The notes under the pieces: generated by a model
The model's database searches: none
What the model was told of the DNA's origin: nothing
What the model saw: the letters and a program-made list of their open reading frames with translations, nothing else
Made by a program: the position numbers and the translations under genes
From: Paenibacillus glucanolyticus NBRC 15330
GTDB taxonomy: Bacteria > Bacillota > Bacilli > Paenibacillales > Paenibacillaceae
Length of the DNA: 64,000 bases
Assembly (NCBI RefSeq): GCF_004000885.1
Contig: NZ_BIMC01000013.1
Coordinates: 107,671-171,670 of the forward strand
Reading direction: 5' to 3'
Shown here: one piece after another, positions 27,863 through 36,985 of the stretch
Layout of the letters: each line of letters begins with the position of its first letter
Position numbering within the stretch: position 1 is the stretch's first letter

Positions 27863-28492
27863 ATGAAGAAAAAGGCAATTGTGATGGTATCAGGAGGACC
27901 TGATTCCTCTACGCTTTTGTACCATTTAAAAACGGAGTTTGAACTTGTTCCTGTTTATTTTGACTATGGTCAGAATGCATCGGATTATGAAATAGTTGCT
28001 GCGAGGAAAATTTCTGAAGAATTAAACCTTCATCTTGAGATAATTGATATCTCCTCCCTGAGAAGAACCTTTTTAGGATTAAACAGACGAGATAATATAT
28101 CACTATCCATTAATGGCAATTGTCCGGTTGCATTACTTTCAATTGCAGGACTTTATGCAACAGAACGAAATATAGACACACTTTTATTAGGTGTTCACAA
28201 AGAGGATTTTCCAGAAATAAAAAACATAACCTCAACCTTAAACAAATATTCTGAAGTTTTAGAAGAATTCAATAACAAGCATGTTGAGGTATCTGCCCCT
28301 TTCATCACTAAAAAGAAGAAAGAGGTCTTTGAATTAGCAAAACAATTAAATGTTCCATTTGAGTTAACTCGTAGTTGCGAAAGAAATAGCTATATCCACT
28401 GTGGTGAGTGTAACCCGTGTAAAGAGAGGAAACATTCATTTCTTGAAGCTGAAATACAAGATCCAACTAAATATCTGGCACAACATTGTTAA
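27863..28492 (+). CDS. QueC-like 7-cyano-7-deazaguanine synthase family protein
   Basis: 209 residues, close to the usual ~220. PP-loop SGGPDSS at residues 10-16 and a C-terminal zinc site (SCERN, HCGECNPCKERK) are both present, so the ATP-dependent nitrile-forming chemistry could be intact. QueC makes preQ0 for queuosine, but no queD, queE, queF or tgt is near. QueC-like enzymes also occur in defence systems (Qat, type IV CBASS) and in DNA 7-deazaguanine modification; none of the partner genes was recognised here. It is a solitary plus-strand gene with its own terminator. Confidence 0.85.
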   Translation: MKKKAIVMVSGGPDSSTLLYHLKTEFELVPVYFDYGQNASDYEIVAARKISEELNLHLEIIDISSLRRTFLGLNRRDNISLSINGNCPVALLSIAGLYATERNIDTLLLGVHKEDFPEIKNITSTLNKYSEVLEEFNNKHVEVSAPFITKKKKEVFELAKQLNVPFELTRSCERNSYIHCGECNPCKERKHSFLEAEIQDPTKYLAQHC

Positions 28493-28553
28493 CTTTCCAC
28501 CTCTTAGCAGCGGGCGTTAATTTTAGGAAACTACCTACTTGTCTTTAGTAAAA

Positions 28554-28592
28554 AAGGCAGCATATAAAATGACTGCTGCCTCTTTCTTTTTG
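28554..28592 (+). terminator. Terminator of the QueC-like gene
   Basis: Plus strand GGCAGCA...TGCTGCC followed by TCTTTCTTTTT, 62 bp past the stop codon. Confidence 0.8.
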
Positions 28593-28740
28593 GGTGTCCT
28601 GCCATATGAGTGATGAAAAAATCAAAAGTGCGATTCAAGTGGGAACGGAAACGACTCAAGGGGAACGGATCAAATAAATATCTAACTTATAAAATCCTTA
28701 TTGATGGCAGCATGAAATGATTAATTAGTATTGCGATCGA

Positions 28741-28811
28741 TTAGGAGATTTAAAGAATAAAAGAAGGTTAGGGGATTTAAAGAATAAAAGAAGGTTAGGG
28801 GATTTAGAAAA
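28741..28811. repeat. 27-bp tandem repeat, 2.6 copies
   Basis: Units start at 28741, 28768 and 28795 (last one partial); each opens TTAGGGGATTTAAAGAAT and ends AAAAGAAGG, with one mismatch in the first copy. The array ends at the start codon of the 28813 gene and supplies its purine-rich RBS, so copy number may alter translation. Confidence 0.85.
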
Positions 28812-28812
28812 A

Positions 28813-29676
28813 ATGGATAAAGAATTTAAGGATATGACTTGGAAAGAGTTGATTGCATTTTTTACTAGTGAATACTTGATTCCAGGAGCTGGTGACTATA
28901 TTGCAGGCGAAATAGTTACTCGTTTGATTGCTGAGATAATGCCAAATAAAGAAAGTTGGGAAGAGAAATTTCTCGAAGCCCTATATGAATTACCTAACTT
29001 GATCGCTCAAAAGATTGAAGAGAATGATTTAAGGAATTATCTAGCTTACGTAAGAAATGTAATGGAGCAGATTATAAACTATGGTACTACTAAAGATAAA
29101 ACAAAGCTTGATGATATTGAGGCCGAAGCTCAAAAGGCCGTAACTCTATTAGCGTCTCTAGGTAGAAAAGGGGTAACAGGCCTTGCTCTTGCAATGACAC
29201 ACCACCTGCTTGTTATAAAGATTATCAGTACTGATTATAAGCCTGATTACAGTAAGCTACTTGGTATTAAAGCGAAGGCATATAAAAAAGAAATTAAGGT
29301 TGCTGTGGATCAAATACTCGAAGAGGAAAGTAAGTGGCTAGGGGAGATTCAATTTATGGAAGTGATGATGCCATTAGACATGCAAGTAGAAGAAAGAGTA
29401 AGGCGAACTGGTATTAATTTGCCTGTACAAGACAGTTATAAACAAGGTTTCTATATGTTTAGGTTTAAACATGAGACAGAATCGTTCATAAGTGAATTTG
29501 GATATTCATTAATTGACTTTGAAGCTGAAAGGATTGAGGAAGCAAAAATAAATATTGAACAAAAGTGGAATGAGTATAAAAGCACTCTCTTAGTCGAACA
29601 TTTGGAACCCTTTAAAGAACTGCATGCTGACTTGATTGCAGTTGTAGATAACTGGGGGAATTTCCCTATTGAATAG
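28813..29676 (+). CDS. Helical protein of unknown function (weak resemblance to pore-forming toxin helices)
   Basis: 287 residues, almost entirely alpha-helical. Near the N-terminus is a short hydrophobic amphipathic stretch (YLIPGAGDYIAGEI), then a Trp-led helix and LIAQKIEENDLRNYLAY, an arrangement that recalls the first helices of Cry-type delta-endotoxins. This is visual and weak; it lacks the beta domains of a three-domain toxin. A hydrophobic patch GVTGLALAMTHHLLVI lies near residue 130. It is preceded by the 27-bp tandem repeats. The function is unknown. Confidence 0.55.
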   Translation: MDKEFKDMTWKELIAFFTSEYLIPGAGDYIAGEIVTRLIAEIMPNKESWEEKFLEALYELPNLIAQKIEENDLRNYLAYVRNVMEQIINYGTTKDKTKLDDIEAEAQKAVTLLASLGRKGVTGLALAMTHHLLVIKIISTDYKPDYSKLLGIKAKAYKKEIKVAVDQILEEESKWLGEIQFMEVMMPLDMQVEERVRRTGINLPVQDSYKQGFYMFRFKHETESFISEFGYSLIDFEAERIEEAKINIEQKWNEYKSTLLVEHLEPFKELHADLIAVVDNWGNFPIE

Positions 29677-29752
29677 CCAACAAGAAACATGATTTAGACA
29701 TAGGTACAAGTGAGTTATATAAAAATGGATATAAAGTTCATGTTCAACTCCG

Positions 29753-30229
29753 TTAACGACACATAATAGATGTTTTACTGATGAAGACGCAATCTGATTT
29801 CATTAAGAACCGAAGCATTTCATCATTAACTTGATCGAACATCGCTCGGTTTGTTCCAACCAACAGGGCTATCTGTTTAGTTGGACGGCCGGTAGCCATT
29901 ATCTGTTTTGCTAGTTTAAGTGGATTGATACCCGTTCGCTCTACTATAATCCTTTGTTGAAAGTCATCCAAAAGTTCAAAATCAATAATGTGCTGGATAT
30001 CGATTAAGTGAACAGTATAATCCTTAGTTACTAAAATACCTGTTAATCTTTCATATTCTGATGAAATCAAAGACAGCATTTCTTGTTGAGTAAGAGAAGA
30101 GGGTAATGAAAGCTGGGAACCCGTATGATAATTTTCTGTGTAAAGTTGGAAGTCTGTCAAAACATGCTTAAATGAAACGCTTGTAGGATTATTACTACGT
30201 CCAGCTAAATCGTCTAACCTTTTCATCAT
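29753..30229 (-). CDS. Hypothetical protein with a possible HTH
   Basis: 158 residues, RBS GGGGGAAG. The segment KLAKQIMATGRPTKQIALLVG could form a helix-turn-helix. No family recognised. It converges with the 28813 gene. Confidence 0.6.
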   Translation of the reverse strand: MMKRLDDLAGRSNNPTSVSFKHVLTDFQLYTENYHTGSQLSLPSSLTQQEMLSLISSEYERLTGILVTKDYTVHLIDIQHIIDFELLDDFQQRIIVERTGINPLKLAKQIMATGRPTKQIALLVGTNRAMFDQVNDEMLRFLMKSDCVFISKTSIMCR

Positions 30230-30286
30230 ATCTTCCCCCTTTTACTAATGGCGAGATTCAAATTATTATCGATGGACCCACAATTG

Positions 30287-30311
30287 AAAAACCCAACTAT
30301 GGTTGGGTTTT
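30287..30311. terminator. Terminator of the 30297-30611 gene, usable in both directions
   Basis: AAAACCCAACTATGGTTGGGTTTT forms a 10-bp stem with Ts on both sides. The stop codon of the minus-strand gene lies at the base of the stem. Confidence 0.85.
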
Positions 30312-30611
30312 AAGCGTCATATAATGGTCAAAGATATTCTTAGTGATGATTCCAAAATCATAATAAAAATGCAGTCTATCTGTGTCTATTCTTAGAGGTT
30401 GCTGGTCCCAAACCTGAAGCAACAAGGAAATTTGTTTATCATCGATTATTATGAAGCGGGAACCGGCAGCGTTATATTGTTCTGAACGGAATTCAAAGAC
30501 TTCTCGACTCATTACCTGTCGGGTTCGATTTTCAAACAATTCATAGTACTGATCTTGCTCCCAGTAAAAAACAACTCCCGTTAAACTTATTGGGTACTTG
30601 TATGTGTTCAT
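30297..30611 (-). CDS. Hypothetical protein
   Basis: 104 residues from ATG 30611 (RBS GAGGGG). Beta-rich, aromatic N-terminus (YYELFENRTRQVMSREVFEF). No family recognised; ends in its own terminator. Confidence 0.6.
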   Translation of the reverse strand: MNTYKYPISLTGVVFYWEQDQYYELFENRTRQVMSREVFEFRSEQYNAAGSRFIIIDDKQISLLLQVWDQQPLRIDTDRLHFYYDFGIITKNIFDHYMTLKTQP

Positions 30612-30827
30612 ATTTCCCCTCACTTTTCTGATTCTAGTCGTTACTATTGTATTAGATGGTATGTATATCAGACAATTTTAAATACATATTTATCCTTTCG
30701 CTTTAATCCTTGAACTAAACTTTAACATTAATTAGACCCCCTTTTGCTTTCTACTATGCGTACAACTAATATAACTGGGAGTATTGTATATGTATTCTGC
30801 TCACAGATGATTTTGAGGTGAGAACTT

Positions 30828-31169
30828 TTATGGTCGCCCCTTATTTCTATGATATGAGTTTAATTTTGCCTGTCTTTTATCATCTTCCCTGCAGAGAGGA
30901 CAATGCACTGGGTATCCATTTTTTATGCGCATATAGTGGTCCTGTGAGACAGAAAAAAACAAGCGTGAGCAATTACGACAATTCTCCTTGAACAAAATGG
31001 GCTTACCCGGGTCTCGTCCACCCTCCAGATTGATGAGATTTACGAGCTGATCCACTGTTAATCCTGTTTTTTTTAGTAAGTCAGGAATGCTTTTCAATTC
31101 AAGATATATAGGAGTTCTTCCGTCAGATCGTATCTGCAGGTTTTTTCTAGTTCTGTTTAATTGAGTCAT
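30828..31169 (-). CDS. Small zinc-binding protein
   Basis: 113 residues, RBS GGAGTG. A helical N-terminus (SIPDLLKKTGLTVDQLVNLI, possible HTH) is followed by a C4 ribbon: CRNC at about residue 63 and CPLC at about 90. The C-terminus is very basic. A DNA- or RNA-binding role is likely but not specific. Confidence 0.65.
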   Translation of the reverse strand: MTQLNRTRKNLQIRSDGRTPIYLELKSIPDLLKKTGLTVDQLVNLINLEGGRDPGKPILFKENCRNCSRLFFSVSQDHYMRIKNGYPVHCPLCREDDKRQAKLNSYHRNKGRP

Positions 31170-31257
31170 TGTTACACTCCATTCCCTGGATTTACCCTAT
31201 GATATCGAAAATCCTATCTTTATTTTTAATAAGGGAGTATTTATATTAACTATAAGA

Positions 31258-31584
31258 TCATCGGTAGCTAAGCCACTTTTCCATCTTTTTCTTTGAGATT
31301 TTCTTCTTAGACCCCATAAGAGCAGTACGAATTTCTAAAAATTTGTTTACCAGATACCATAACCCTACAATTGGTGGTAGTACTATCACTGACCACTGAA
31401 TGAATGACAAAAACCAACTCATTTCCCGCTCTTCTACTATTGAGGAAAACCAAATAAATGCAGTTCTTATCTCCTCCAAACAATTCAATGCTAAACGGAA
31501 TATTGAAACTCCTGTTATATTCATTTGAATGTTATACAGAAGGATTACTATAACCATCAATAATGCAACAACGATTTTATTAAT
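31258..31584 (-). CDS. Small membrane protein
   Basis: About 108 residues with two hydrophobic segments and a basic tail (KKKISKKKMEKWL). The start is unclear: AAGGAGG lies so that an ATT codon at 31584 has ideal spacing and overlaps the stop of the upstream gene, while an in-frame TTG at 31605 lies before the RBS. Translational coupling with the upstream gene is likely. The function is unknown. Confidence 0.55.
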   Translation of the reverse strand: MNKIVVALLMVIVILLYNIQMNITGVSIFRLALNCLEEIRTAFIWFSSIVEEREMSWFLSFIQWSVIVLPPIVGLWYLVNKFLEIRTALMGSKKKISKKKMEKWLSYR

Positions 31585-31855
31585 TTTTTCCTGCCTCCTT
31601 TTCAATCGAAACTTTCCTTATAATAAGCTCCTCAAGATTCTCTAAATTAAGCGCAATTGTACGATTCGATCCATGATCATGGAATAATAAAAAGTTGTTT
31701 ATGTATTTGATTTCTGAATTAACAAACCATGAATCCCCCTTATATTGAATGAAATATCTATTGTTCTGAAGTATCACTATAGGTCTTTGGCGCATTGTCA
31801 GCATAAGAATAAGAAGAATCGCAATTATCAATAACAAGACAAATACATACGGCAT
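31580..31855 (-). CDS. Small membrane-anchored protein
   Basis: 91 residues, RBS GGGGAAGG. One N-terminal transmembrane helix (VFVLLLIIAILLILML), then a beta-rich cytoplasmic or external part. It overlaps the next gene. The function is unknown. Confidence 0.6.
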   Translation of the reverse strand: MPYVFVLLLIIAILLILMLTMRQRPIVILQNNRYFIQYKGDSWFVNSEIKYINNFLLFHDHGSNRTIALNLENLEELIIRKVSIEKEAGKN

Positions 31856-31942
31856 AGTTACATACCTTCCCCATATTGTTAGAAAAAGCTCCCTGAAAAC
31901 TTATGTGCGAGCTTTGACCTAGTACACGTACAACCTTCTTTC

Positions 31943-32521
31943 TTATAAAACCTCTGAATCTTCAATGAGAATCTCATAGTCGATAGCATCAAGAATATAC
32001 ACTATAAAATCCCTTTGTGAAGATGAGGCCACTTTTATTCTATTAGCATATCGAATTGCATTTTCGAGATACAATTGGATATGAGAAGCCAGATCAGCCC
32101 CGTAAAATGTAAATTCCGCATATCCTTTTTGCCACTTAGAAAAAAGATTTCCAAAAGTACCGGTATCAATTTCTAACAAACAGAGCAGGATTGCTTGAAG
32201 GTTACTATCCTTATGTAATAAATAGAGTGCGTGAGGTTTTGCTTTGAAAAGTCGTCGCAGGAAATCCCGCACAGAATTGTATTGAATAAGTCCTCGTCTA
32301 TCAATTCCGTCAAATGTTAAGGTGATGGAGCTGCGGCCTCTCTTTTTTTTCTTTTCTGCCATTTCAAATAATTTGAGCACCCTTTGAATTTGTCCACGTT
32401 GTAGCTCTTCTTTTGAAACTGATATATCCAGGTTGATGTAGGCTTCTTTGTTGGGCGGATCTTCTTGGTTTGTCTGAGTGCACTTGAGCATTACTTGTTC
32501 AATAAGCATTAATCTATCCAT
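31943..32521 (-). CDS. Hypothetical protein
   Basis: 192 residues from ATG 32521 (AAAGGTG upstream); upstream in-frame starts at 32590 and 32620 lack an RBS. Mixed alpha/beta with a basic segment AEKKKKRGRSS in the middle. It is soluble, with no recognised family. Confidence 0.6.
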   Translation of the reverse strand: MDRLMLIEQVMLKCTQTNQEDPPNKEAYINLDISVSKEELQRGQIQRVLKLFEMAEKKKKRGRSSITLTFDGIDRRGLIQYNSVRDFLRRLFKAKPHALYLLHKDSNLQAILLCLLEIDTGTFGNLFSKWQKGYAEFTFYGADLASHIQLYLENAIRYANRIKVASSSQRDFIVYILDAIDYEILIEDSEVL

Positions 32522-32826
32522 CTCGTGACACCTTTCTACTTCGTTTACTAAGAGATCGTTATCATAAACAGAGGTTTCCGAGTCTCTCATTTTTCTAAAC
32601 AACGATGAATTACAAGGCATTTCGAATGCTAGTAATGCCGCCGTTTATTCGTATAAGACACTAAACATAAAACAGGGAAGCAAAGAGTCCACTCAATAAA
32701 CATAGCCTTAAGGCTAGATCCAGGAGTTAAAATATTGTAGACAATAAGACGATTATTAATACATCTAATGACTTAGTTAGAGTTTGAAATAGCGTTCCTT
32801 GTTAGTAGAATCACGAAAACAATTCT

Positions 32827-32925
32827 TTAGAGAATCCCGAGTAAACCCATCAAATGCTGTCTGATTTTTTTTGTATCTTCAATTATATCCCCTATAATGT
32901 CTTCGATATCAAGAGATTTGTCCAT
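32827..32925 (-). CDS. Possible 32-residue amphipathic peptide
   Basis: ATG ORF encoding an acidic-then-basic amphipathic helix (DIEDIIGDIIEDTKKI) ending in GLLGIL. It starts 7 bp after the stop of the 32932 gene but has no clear RBS, so translation would depend on coupling. The stretch from here to 32520 otherwise shows only an AGCCTTAAGGCT palindrome. Confidence 0.35.
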   Translation of the reverse strand: MDKSLDIEDIIGDIIEDTKKIRQHLMGLLGIL

Positions 32926-32931
32926 TAGTAT

Positions 32932-33153
32932 TTAATCGTTATTAAAAAACACCGCTCGTAAATGTTCTTTAAATTTTTTAGGTACAATTAAGTAATAATT
33001 GCAAACTAGATTAACCAGACAAAGAGTAATAAACAAAAGTACTTCCCAAGTGCTATTTTTGTTTGAATCCTCAAAGAAATTTGCATAAGCAAATACAAAA
33101 ATCATAATAAAAGCGGGTAACATGATTAATAAATACTTAATCAAAATCTTCAT
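32932..33153 (-). CDS. Small membrane protein
   Basis: 73 residues, RBS AAGGAG. Two transmembrane helices (about 4-25 and 38-57) with a basic tail. It follows the 33172 gene by 18 bp in an operon. The function is unknown. Confidence 0.6.
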   Translation of the reverse strand: MKILIKYLLIMLPAFIMIFVFAYANFFEDSNKNSTWEVLLFITLCLVNLVCNYYLIVPKKFKEHLRAVFFNND

Positions 33154-33171
33154 CTATACTCCTTATAATTT

Positions 33172-33588
33172 CTAAACAGAGACTGTTATTTTACTTGCAG
33201 ACTCTTCATCTATTTCTTCGGTAAAAAAACCGAACTCACGGAATGCGTTGAGAACCATATCAGCTATCTCTCTTCTCACCAAAAGATAATTCATTTCAAC
33301 GACATCTGGTAAGTTGAGTGAATTTATATATGTTATATACAGCTCTAGATTAGAAAACGTTGAATCTTTTGCTTGTAATTGATCAACTATTTTTGGTTTA
33401 GTAAACTTAGTCGTCAAGTTACATAGCAAATAATCATTTATAGATAATGATTCATTCTCTGATATAACTTGAATTAGAGGTTGATCCACAATGAAATTAG
33501 TAAAACGATATATTGCGACTTCGGAATGATTAATATCGGTAAAAGGTTTTAGACCAGGTGTTCGAAAGATTTTGAAATTCAATGCCAT
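33172..33588 (-). CDS. Hypothetical protein
   Basis: 138 residues, RBS GAAGGGAG. The C-terminal part LVRREIADMVLNAFREFGFF is helical. A TATTAT -10-like box lies about 65 bp upstream and a GGGACCCACC/GGGTTGACC inverted repeat sits in the leader without a T-run. The function is unknown. Confidence 0.6.
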   Translation of the reverse strand: MALNFKIFRTPGLKPFTDINHSEVAIYRFTNFIVDQPLIQVISENESLSINDYLLCNLTTKFTKPKIVDQLQAKDSTFSNLELYITYINSLNLPDVVEMNYLLVRREIADMVLNAFREFGFFTEEIDEESASKITVSV

Positions 33589-33915
33589 TACACTCCCTTC
33601 ATCGCTTGGTCTGCTCTTCTGGTCAACCCAAATTGGTGGGTCCCCTTTCCTTCACTACATCTCCATAATAAGCGTTAAATGAATTTTCGAGAAAGAGATT
33701 GTTTTTTTGATTTTAAGATGAGTTATATTATTGAATTTTTGCTATCTGTGTGAACATACCCGTAATGCCCTGTTTTAGATTTTTTTCGATAACGACCACT
33801 ACATATAGTGTTTCGAATAAAAAATATACACATATATAGAAATTTATTTGATCACCTACGAACAAATGTACTTAATTTGTGGTATAATATTATGATGGAA
33901 TAATTATGTAATGAG

Positions 33916-35985
33916 GTGGTCTTTATTAGTTGGCTTTCTGAAGTTTACTCATATCAACATGTGAAAAAGAAGAGTGTTGAAGAACAACTATTCAATGCCA
34001 TATATAAGATTTATGATCATCACGATAAGTATGGTCTGAATGATCGTGAAGGGCAACAGACTATGTCGCTTGATATAGTAGATGCATATATAAATAGTAA
34101 GAACATAATGATTGAAGCGGGTGTCGGGATCGGGAAGTCGTTTGGATATTTAATACCAAGTCTCTATATCAACCAATTCATGAACCGCCCCATCGTCATT
34201 GCGACCTCTTCTATTCAGCTTTCCGAACAAATACACCAAGATCTCCATACAATCACAGCTAAATTAGGATTTTCCGGAGTCAGATCTATTGTAGGTAAGG
34301 GGATGACTCATTACGCTTGTGCTGACCGTGTTGCTTATCTCTATAGTACCTCCAAAAACCATCCCAATCATGACATTATTAAAGGGATAATGGAAGGTGA
34401 AATTACTGAACGAGCAAACATCGAAGGAAGGGTATCGAATGCTGAGTGGTCAGAATTCTGCGTGAAGAAATGTAAGCAAGAGAGGTGTCATTACAAAAGA
34501 GGGTGTTCATTCTACTCCATGAGGTCCAAGATAAAGTCACTTCGGGGTGAAATGAACTTTATTATCGTGAATCAGGACCTACTCATTCAAGACTTGCTTA
34601 AGAAACAAGCAGGGAACAGCAGGCTTATAACACCTAATCCTGCTCTTATAATCATAGATGAAGCACATAATCTAGAGGCCAAGGTTCGTGATGCTAGGAC
34701 TATCGAATTTTCCTTAAGAGAGATCGAAAACGATTTGGATAATGCTTTGCAACTTCTTATCATAGGGACTGGAAATCGAGGGTTTTACTCACAATTTGCT
34801 TCAGTAAAAAAATCGCTCTCCCAGGTTTTTGAACAGGTTGATCTGATTATAAAAGGTCTTTCCTCACAAGACACTGACCGAATAAAAATTCCTAAGTTGA
34901 AGAGAATTGCTTTCCAAAAAGTGATGGACGAGTTGTCAGATATCCACACTAGTTTATCTCTTTTAGAATCTTCTCGTCGTGAGCGGGAACAAGAGAACGC
35001 CTTGGAGGCAGTCAGCGACCTGCTCGATCTATATGGTATTCTGAGTGGTCAACTAGACAGTCATTTATATTGGGCTTCAAAGCCCAAAAGAGAAACTGTC
35101 ATTAGCATTTGTCCGAAAGAGGTCAATAAGCTTTTACGATCAATGTTGTTTGATGGAAGCACACCGGTTGCTCTTACTTCAGCAACTCTTTGCCAAGGTG
35201 GAGAAGAACTAAAAGAAAAATATGCTTATCTTTCAAAATCAATTGGTTACGAGGGAGAGTTTGGAGACCGTCAACTCTCTCCATTTGATTATGCTAACCA
35301 AACGATAATGTATATTAATAACAACATCCCATATTATAAGCCAGATAATAAAGACTCTTTTCTTACTGCAGCCTGCCAGGAACTTATTAAGCTCTGTAAT
35401 TTGACAAAAGGCCGTACATTAGTATTGTTTACAGCAAAAGAAGACCTAAGGGTAATATATGACAAATTAAAAGAACAAAATCTAGACTGGAAGTTATTTG
35501 TTCAAAGTGAAGGCTCTTCTCAAGATGAGATTATCAAAGAGTTTCGTCAGTCTAACGGGGTCTTACTTGGAACAGGGGTGTTCTGGGAGGGTATTAATAT
35601 TAAGGGTCCAGATCTGTCACAAGTGATCATTGTTCGTCTCCCCTTCCCCGTTCCTGCTGATCCCGTGTACGAGTATAAAGTAGCGACAGCTAAAGACCCT
35701 CAGAAAGATGTATATATTCCGGATATGCTAATTAGACTTCGGCAAGGTACAGGTCGTCTTATCCGAAGTGAAACGGACTTTGGTGTCTTAAGCATCCTAG
35801 ATTCAAGAATGTCACTTAAAGCAAATCGAGATTATCGACAGGATGTTCTTGAGGCACTCCCATTCACTAATATCACTGAGGATTTTTCTGAGGTCGCAAA
35901 GTTTGTAAAGGACAATATTAGTTCTGATGTCCTCGATAGTAAAGCATTGCAGCTAAACAGTGCGACAGTAGCCGATGCCGGTTAG
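33916..35985 (+). CDS. dinG: DinG/XPD-like ATP-dependent helicase
   Basis: 689 residues. Walker A GVGIGKS near residue 70; four cysteines (CADR, then CVKKCKQERC and CSFY) fit the iron-sulfur cluster of XPD/DinG; DEAH box IIDEAHNLE; C-terminal motifs GTGVFWEGIN and RQGTGRLIR. DinG unwinds 5'-3' at R-loops and forked DNA. The start is odd: GTG 33916 has no RBS, while GAGGTGG is ideally spaced for the ATT three codons later. TATAAT lies at ~33881. A role in plasmid replication or recombination is inferred. It ends with a strong terminator. Confidence 0.9.
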   Translation: MVFISWLSEVYSYQHVKKKSVEEQLFNAIYKIYDHHDKYGLNDREGQQTMSLDIVDAYINSKNIMIEAGVGIGKSFGYLIPSLYINQFMNRPIVIATSSIQLSEQIHQDLHTITAKLGFSGVRSIVGKGMTHYACADRVAYLYSTSKNHPNHDIIKGIMEGEITERANIEGRVSNAEWSEFCVKKCKQERCHYKRGCSFYSMRSKIKSLRGEMNFIIVNQDLLIQDLLKKQAGNSRLITPNPALIIIDEAHNLEAKVRDARTIEFSLREIENDLDNALQLLIIGTGNRGFYSQFASVKKSLSQVFEQVDLIIKGLSSQDTDRIKIPKLKRIAFQKVMDELSDIHTSLSLLESSRREREQENALEAVSDLLDLYGILSGQLDSHLYWASKPKRETVISICPKEVNKLLRSMLFDGSTPVALTSATLCQGGEELKEKYAYLSKSIGYEGEFGDRQLSPFDYANQTIMYINNNIPYYKPDNKDSFLTAACQELIKLCNLTKGRTLVLFTAKEDLRVIYDKLKEQNLDWKLFVQSEGSSQDEIIKEFRQSNGVLLGTGVFWEGINIKGPDLSQVIIVRLPFPVPADPVYEYKVATAKDPQKDVYIPDMLIRLRQGTGRLIRSETDFGVLSILDSRMSLKANRDYRQDVLEALPFTNITEDFSEVAKFVKDNISSDVLDSKALQLNSATVADAG

Positions 35986-36076
35986 ATGTGGGTGCTTACG
36001 ATTAACTAAGAGGATACAATTGTGATGAAATTTGATTCGAAGAGGACACCCCAGAAAACCTGCTTTAGAGGACATG

Positions 36077-36107
36077 AAGAGCGGAAGGGATCTTCCCTCC
36101 GCTCTTT
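36077..36107. terminator. Terminator of the DinG-like gene
   Basis: AAGAGCGGAAGGGA with TCCCTCCGCTCTT, then TT; a perfect long stem effective on the plus strand and probably also on the minus strand. Confidence 0.9.
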
Positions 36108-36221
36108 TAATGTTGTTCTTTTTCCTGAAAGCTTTTGTGCTAAATTATTAGGGCTTCCAACCAGGTAAAGTGAGAAAAGGAATACCATAGGTAAAGCAAA
36201 ATGAGAAGTATCGTGTCTTGG

Positions 36222-36980
36222 TTACTTCCCATTATGCTGGAAGAGCCGGAGTAAATTGTGCGTGTACAATTGGAGGTTTTGTATATAACTTAATGCAGCC
36301 TGACCTTCTTTAGAAATCATATTGGAGCCGTGTTCTGTTAGACGATATACATAATTATGCCGACGATTAGAATTCCATCTTCCTTCTAACCATCCATTAC
36401 TCGCATCTTCCATTTCATGAGCCAGCTCATAAATATAACCTTCCCCACACTGCCAACCATAACGATAATTCATAAGTTCATAAATGCTGATGGCTGTTTC
36501 TGCAGAGTACTCGGGTTGATTTAATATGGAGAGAAAAAGATAACGAGCTAGATGTCGGACATTAATGAGGCGATTAAAATGTTTGAGAACACCTTCATCC
36601 CAAACAGGCTTATTCTTATTTCCAGTACCGGTGATTTCGTATGCAAAATAGTCCGCTGCATCTTTTAAGCGAATGAGTGTTTTAAGATAAGTAGCAGCGA
36701 ACTCTTCTCGTTTCTTTTCTCCCGCTTCTGTAGTGGCCATCGTCCGGGTTTTCCCGTTAATTTCAATACAGTTGATCCATCCTTGTGCTTCCATTTCTCG
36801 GATGGCCTGATAAATATAAGACTTGGATTTTAAGTTAACGGGCTCTTCTACAACAGAATCATAAAGCTCACGCATGTATTTGGAGTGCGTTTGCAGTTCC
36901 CTAAAGACAATAAGGTAAATAATATCTTTGGCACTTAAACCGAGCTTGTTTGGTGCTATAGGAGTTAAAGGTTTATCCAT
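36222..36980 (-). CDS. Winged-helix regulator, duplicated PadR/replication-type fold
   Basis: 252 residues from ATG 36980 (RBS AAGGAG). The N-terminal half has a winged helix (LSAKDIIYLIVFRELQ, SYIYQAIREMEAQGWI, then the wing TRTMATTEAGE); a second similar unit appears later (AISIYELMNYR, YIYELAHEMEDASNGWLEGRW, YVYRLTEHG). This duplication resembles PadR-like regulators and some plasmid replication proteins. It is coupled to the upstream membrane gene, whose stop it overlaps. The target is unknown. Confidence 0.68.
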   Translation of the reverse strand: MDKPLTPIAPNKLGLSAKDIIYLIVFRELQTHSKYMRELYDSVVEEPVNLKSKSYIYQAIREMEAQGWINCIEINGKTRTMATTEAGEKKREEFAATYLKTLIRLKDAADYFAYEITGTGNKNKPVWDEGVLKHFNRLINVRHLARYLFLSILNQPEYSAETAISIYELMNYRYGWQCGEGYIYELAHEMEDASNGWLEGRWNSNRRHNYVYRLTEHGSNMISKEGQAALSYIQNLQLYTHNLLRLFQHNGK

Positions 36981-36985
36981 ATAGA

